This document shows, in pieces, positions 6,032 to 6,694 of a DNA stretch of 6,694 nucleotides. The position numbers and the translations under genes are program-made. This DNA is from Deltaproteobacteria bacterium. Its GTDB lineage: Bacteria > Desulfobacterota > Desulfovibrionia > Desulfovibrionales > Desulfovibrionaceae. The stretch lies in contig JAITGZ010000163.1 in NCBI GenBank assembly GCA_031280335.1, positions 1 through 6,694 on the forward strand, in the 5' to 3' direction. The notes below the pieces were generated by a model. That model ran no database searches. It saw only the letters and a list, made by a program, of their open reading frames with translations, and was not told where the DNA came from. Numbering within the stretch: position 1 is the first letter of the stretch; every line of letters starts with the position of its first letter.

Positions 6032-6694
6032 ATGAAGTTATATTCGTGGAATGTGAATGGTATTCGTTCTCTTGCGGCCAAGCCGGATTGGGGTTGGTTC
6101 GGCGCGGCGGGGGCGGAGGTAATTGCTTTACAGGAGACCAAGGCGGAGGAGGGGCAGCTGGCGTCTGAGCTGCGTGAGCCGCCGGGTTATCACGCTTACT
6201 GGCTTTCTTCCGTCCGGCGCCGGGGTTATGCCGGTGTGGCGGTGTTTTCGCGTCTTGCGCCTTTGGGGGTGGGGCGGGAACTGCCCTGGGCGGAGTGGGG
6301 CGGCGAGGGGCGTTTGCTGCATTTGGAGTATCCGGCCTTTCATTTTTTGAACGTTTATTTTCCCAACGGGCAGAGCGGGGAAGATCGCCTGGCCTATAAA
6401 ATGGGTTATTACGGCGCTTTTTTGCGTTTCGCCCAGTCTTTGCGGCGGAGCAAGCCGGTGGTGGTTTGCGGTGATTTCAACACGGCGCATCGGCCTATTG
6501 ATTTGGCCCGGCCCAAGGAGAATGAAAACACTTCGGGTTTTTTGCCGCAGGAGCGGGCCTGGATGGACGAATTCGCAGCGGCGGGCTATGTGGATACTTT
6601 CCGCCTGTGTAATGGAGATATGGCCGGGGCTTATTCCTGGTGGTCTTATCGTATGCGGGCCAGGGAGAGGAATGTGGGCTGGCGTTTGGATTAT
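6032..6694 (+). CDS. xth: Exodeoxyribonuclease III / AP endonuclease (ExoA-APE1-like), partial at C-terminus
   Basis: I translated this by hand; 221 residues are visible and the frame is open at the right edge. It is a Mg-dependent exonuclease III family enzyme that cuts DNA 5' of abasic sites and removes 3' blocks in base excision repair, in the cytoplasm. Visible active-site segments: SWNVNG with Asn7 (5-10), QETK with Glu35, NVYFPNG with Tyr109, GDFN with Asp148 and Asn150, YSWWSY (201-206) and RNVGWRLDY (213-221) with Asp220. Only the C-terminal Ser-Asp-His part lies beyond the window; about 30-35 residues are missing by comparison with the usual 250-270. YSWWSY and RNVGWRLDY resemble B. 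subtilis ExoA and human APE1 more than E. coli XthA. AAGAGGG (6019-6025) is a good ribosome binding site 6 nt before the ATG. Base and codon use (G- and T-ending codons, TTG, GGT, CGT) differs clearly from the DUF362 gene upstream. Confidence 0.95.
   Translation, partial: MKLYSWNVNGIRSLAAKPDWGWFGAAGAEVIALQETKAEEGQLASELREPPGYHAYWLSSVRRRGYAGVAVFSRLAPLGVGRELPWAEWGGEGRLLHLEYPAFHFLNVYFPNGQSGEDRLAYKMGYYGAFLRFAQSLRRSKPVVVCGDFNTAHRPIDLARPKENENTSGFLPQERAWMDEFAAAGYVDTFRLCNGDMAGAYSWWSYRMRARERNVGWRLDY

Noticed and set aside
1..6694. CRISPR array, tRNA, rRNA, transposase or known defence genes
   Set aside because: I found no spaced direct repeats, tRNA-like cloverleaf or protein motifs of these kinds on either strand.

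Overview
The window looks like a piece of a Desulfovibrio-type anaerobic sulfate reducer (Desulfovibrionaceae). This rests on moderately high G+C, a ferredoxin-containing DUF362 protein, an FMN-binding-domain lipoprotein and a large dCache/HAMP/PAS hybrid kinase. That assignment is inference from gene content; no rRNA or other taxonomic marker is present.

Layout. Three genes lie on the minus strand in the left two thirds. Reading in their own direction, they are a short lipoprotein with an FMN-binding-like fold (4292 to 3840), a 1051-residue membrane hybrid histidine kinase (3850 to 695) whose start overlaps the lipoprotein stop by 11 nt, and, after a 159-nt gap with its own promoter, a membrane protein of the VUT/YhhQ (queuosine-precursor transporter-like) family that runs off the left edge (535 to <1). 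A roughly 370-nt divergent region rich in palindromes separates these from two plus-strand genes. The first is a 378-residue DUF362 protein with two inserted [4Fe-4S] ferredoxin motifs (4719-5855). The second is an exonuclease III/AP endonuclease (6032 to >6694) cut by the right edge. The 176 nt between the plus-strand genes hold another hairpin, related in sequence to the one at 4354-4394, and a separate perfect 18-bp-stem hairpin.

How the genes work together. The only pair with clear evidence of joint expression is the lipoprotein and the hybrid kinase. The lipoprotein should sit in the periplasm or on a membrane, where the kinase's dCache sensor domain also lies. It lacks the Thr/Ser-Gly-Ala-Thr/Ser motif used for covalent flavin attachment, so a role as a ligand-binding or redox-insensitive accessory sensor is plausible but unproven. 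The kinase has two receiver domains and neither an HPt nor an output domain, so its phosphorelay partner must be encoded elsewhere. The VUT transporter, DUF362 protein and exonuclease look like independent housekeeping or accessory genes.

No CRISPR array, tRNA, rRNA, transposase or recognisable defence system is visible. I do not see a complete new multi-gene system. The points most worth following are the motif-less FMN-like lipoprotein coupled to the kinase, the clustered extragenic palindromes, and the sharp change in base and codon use at the exonuclease gene.
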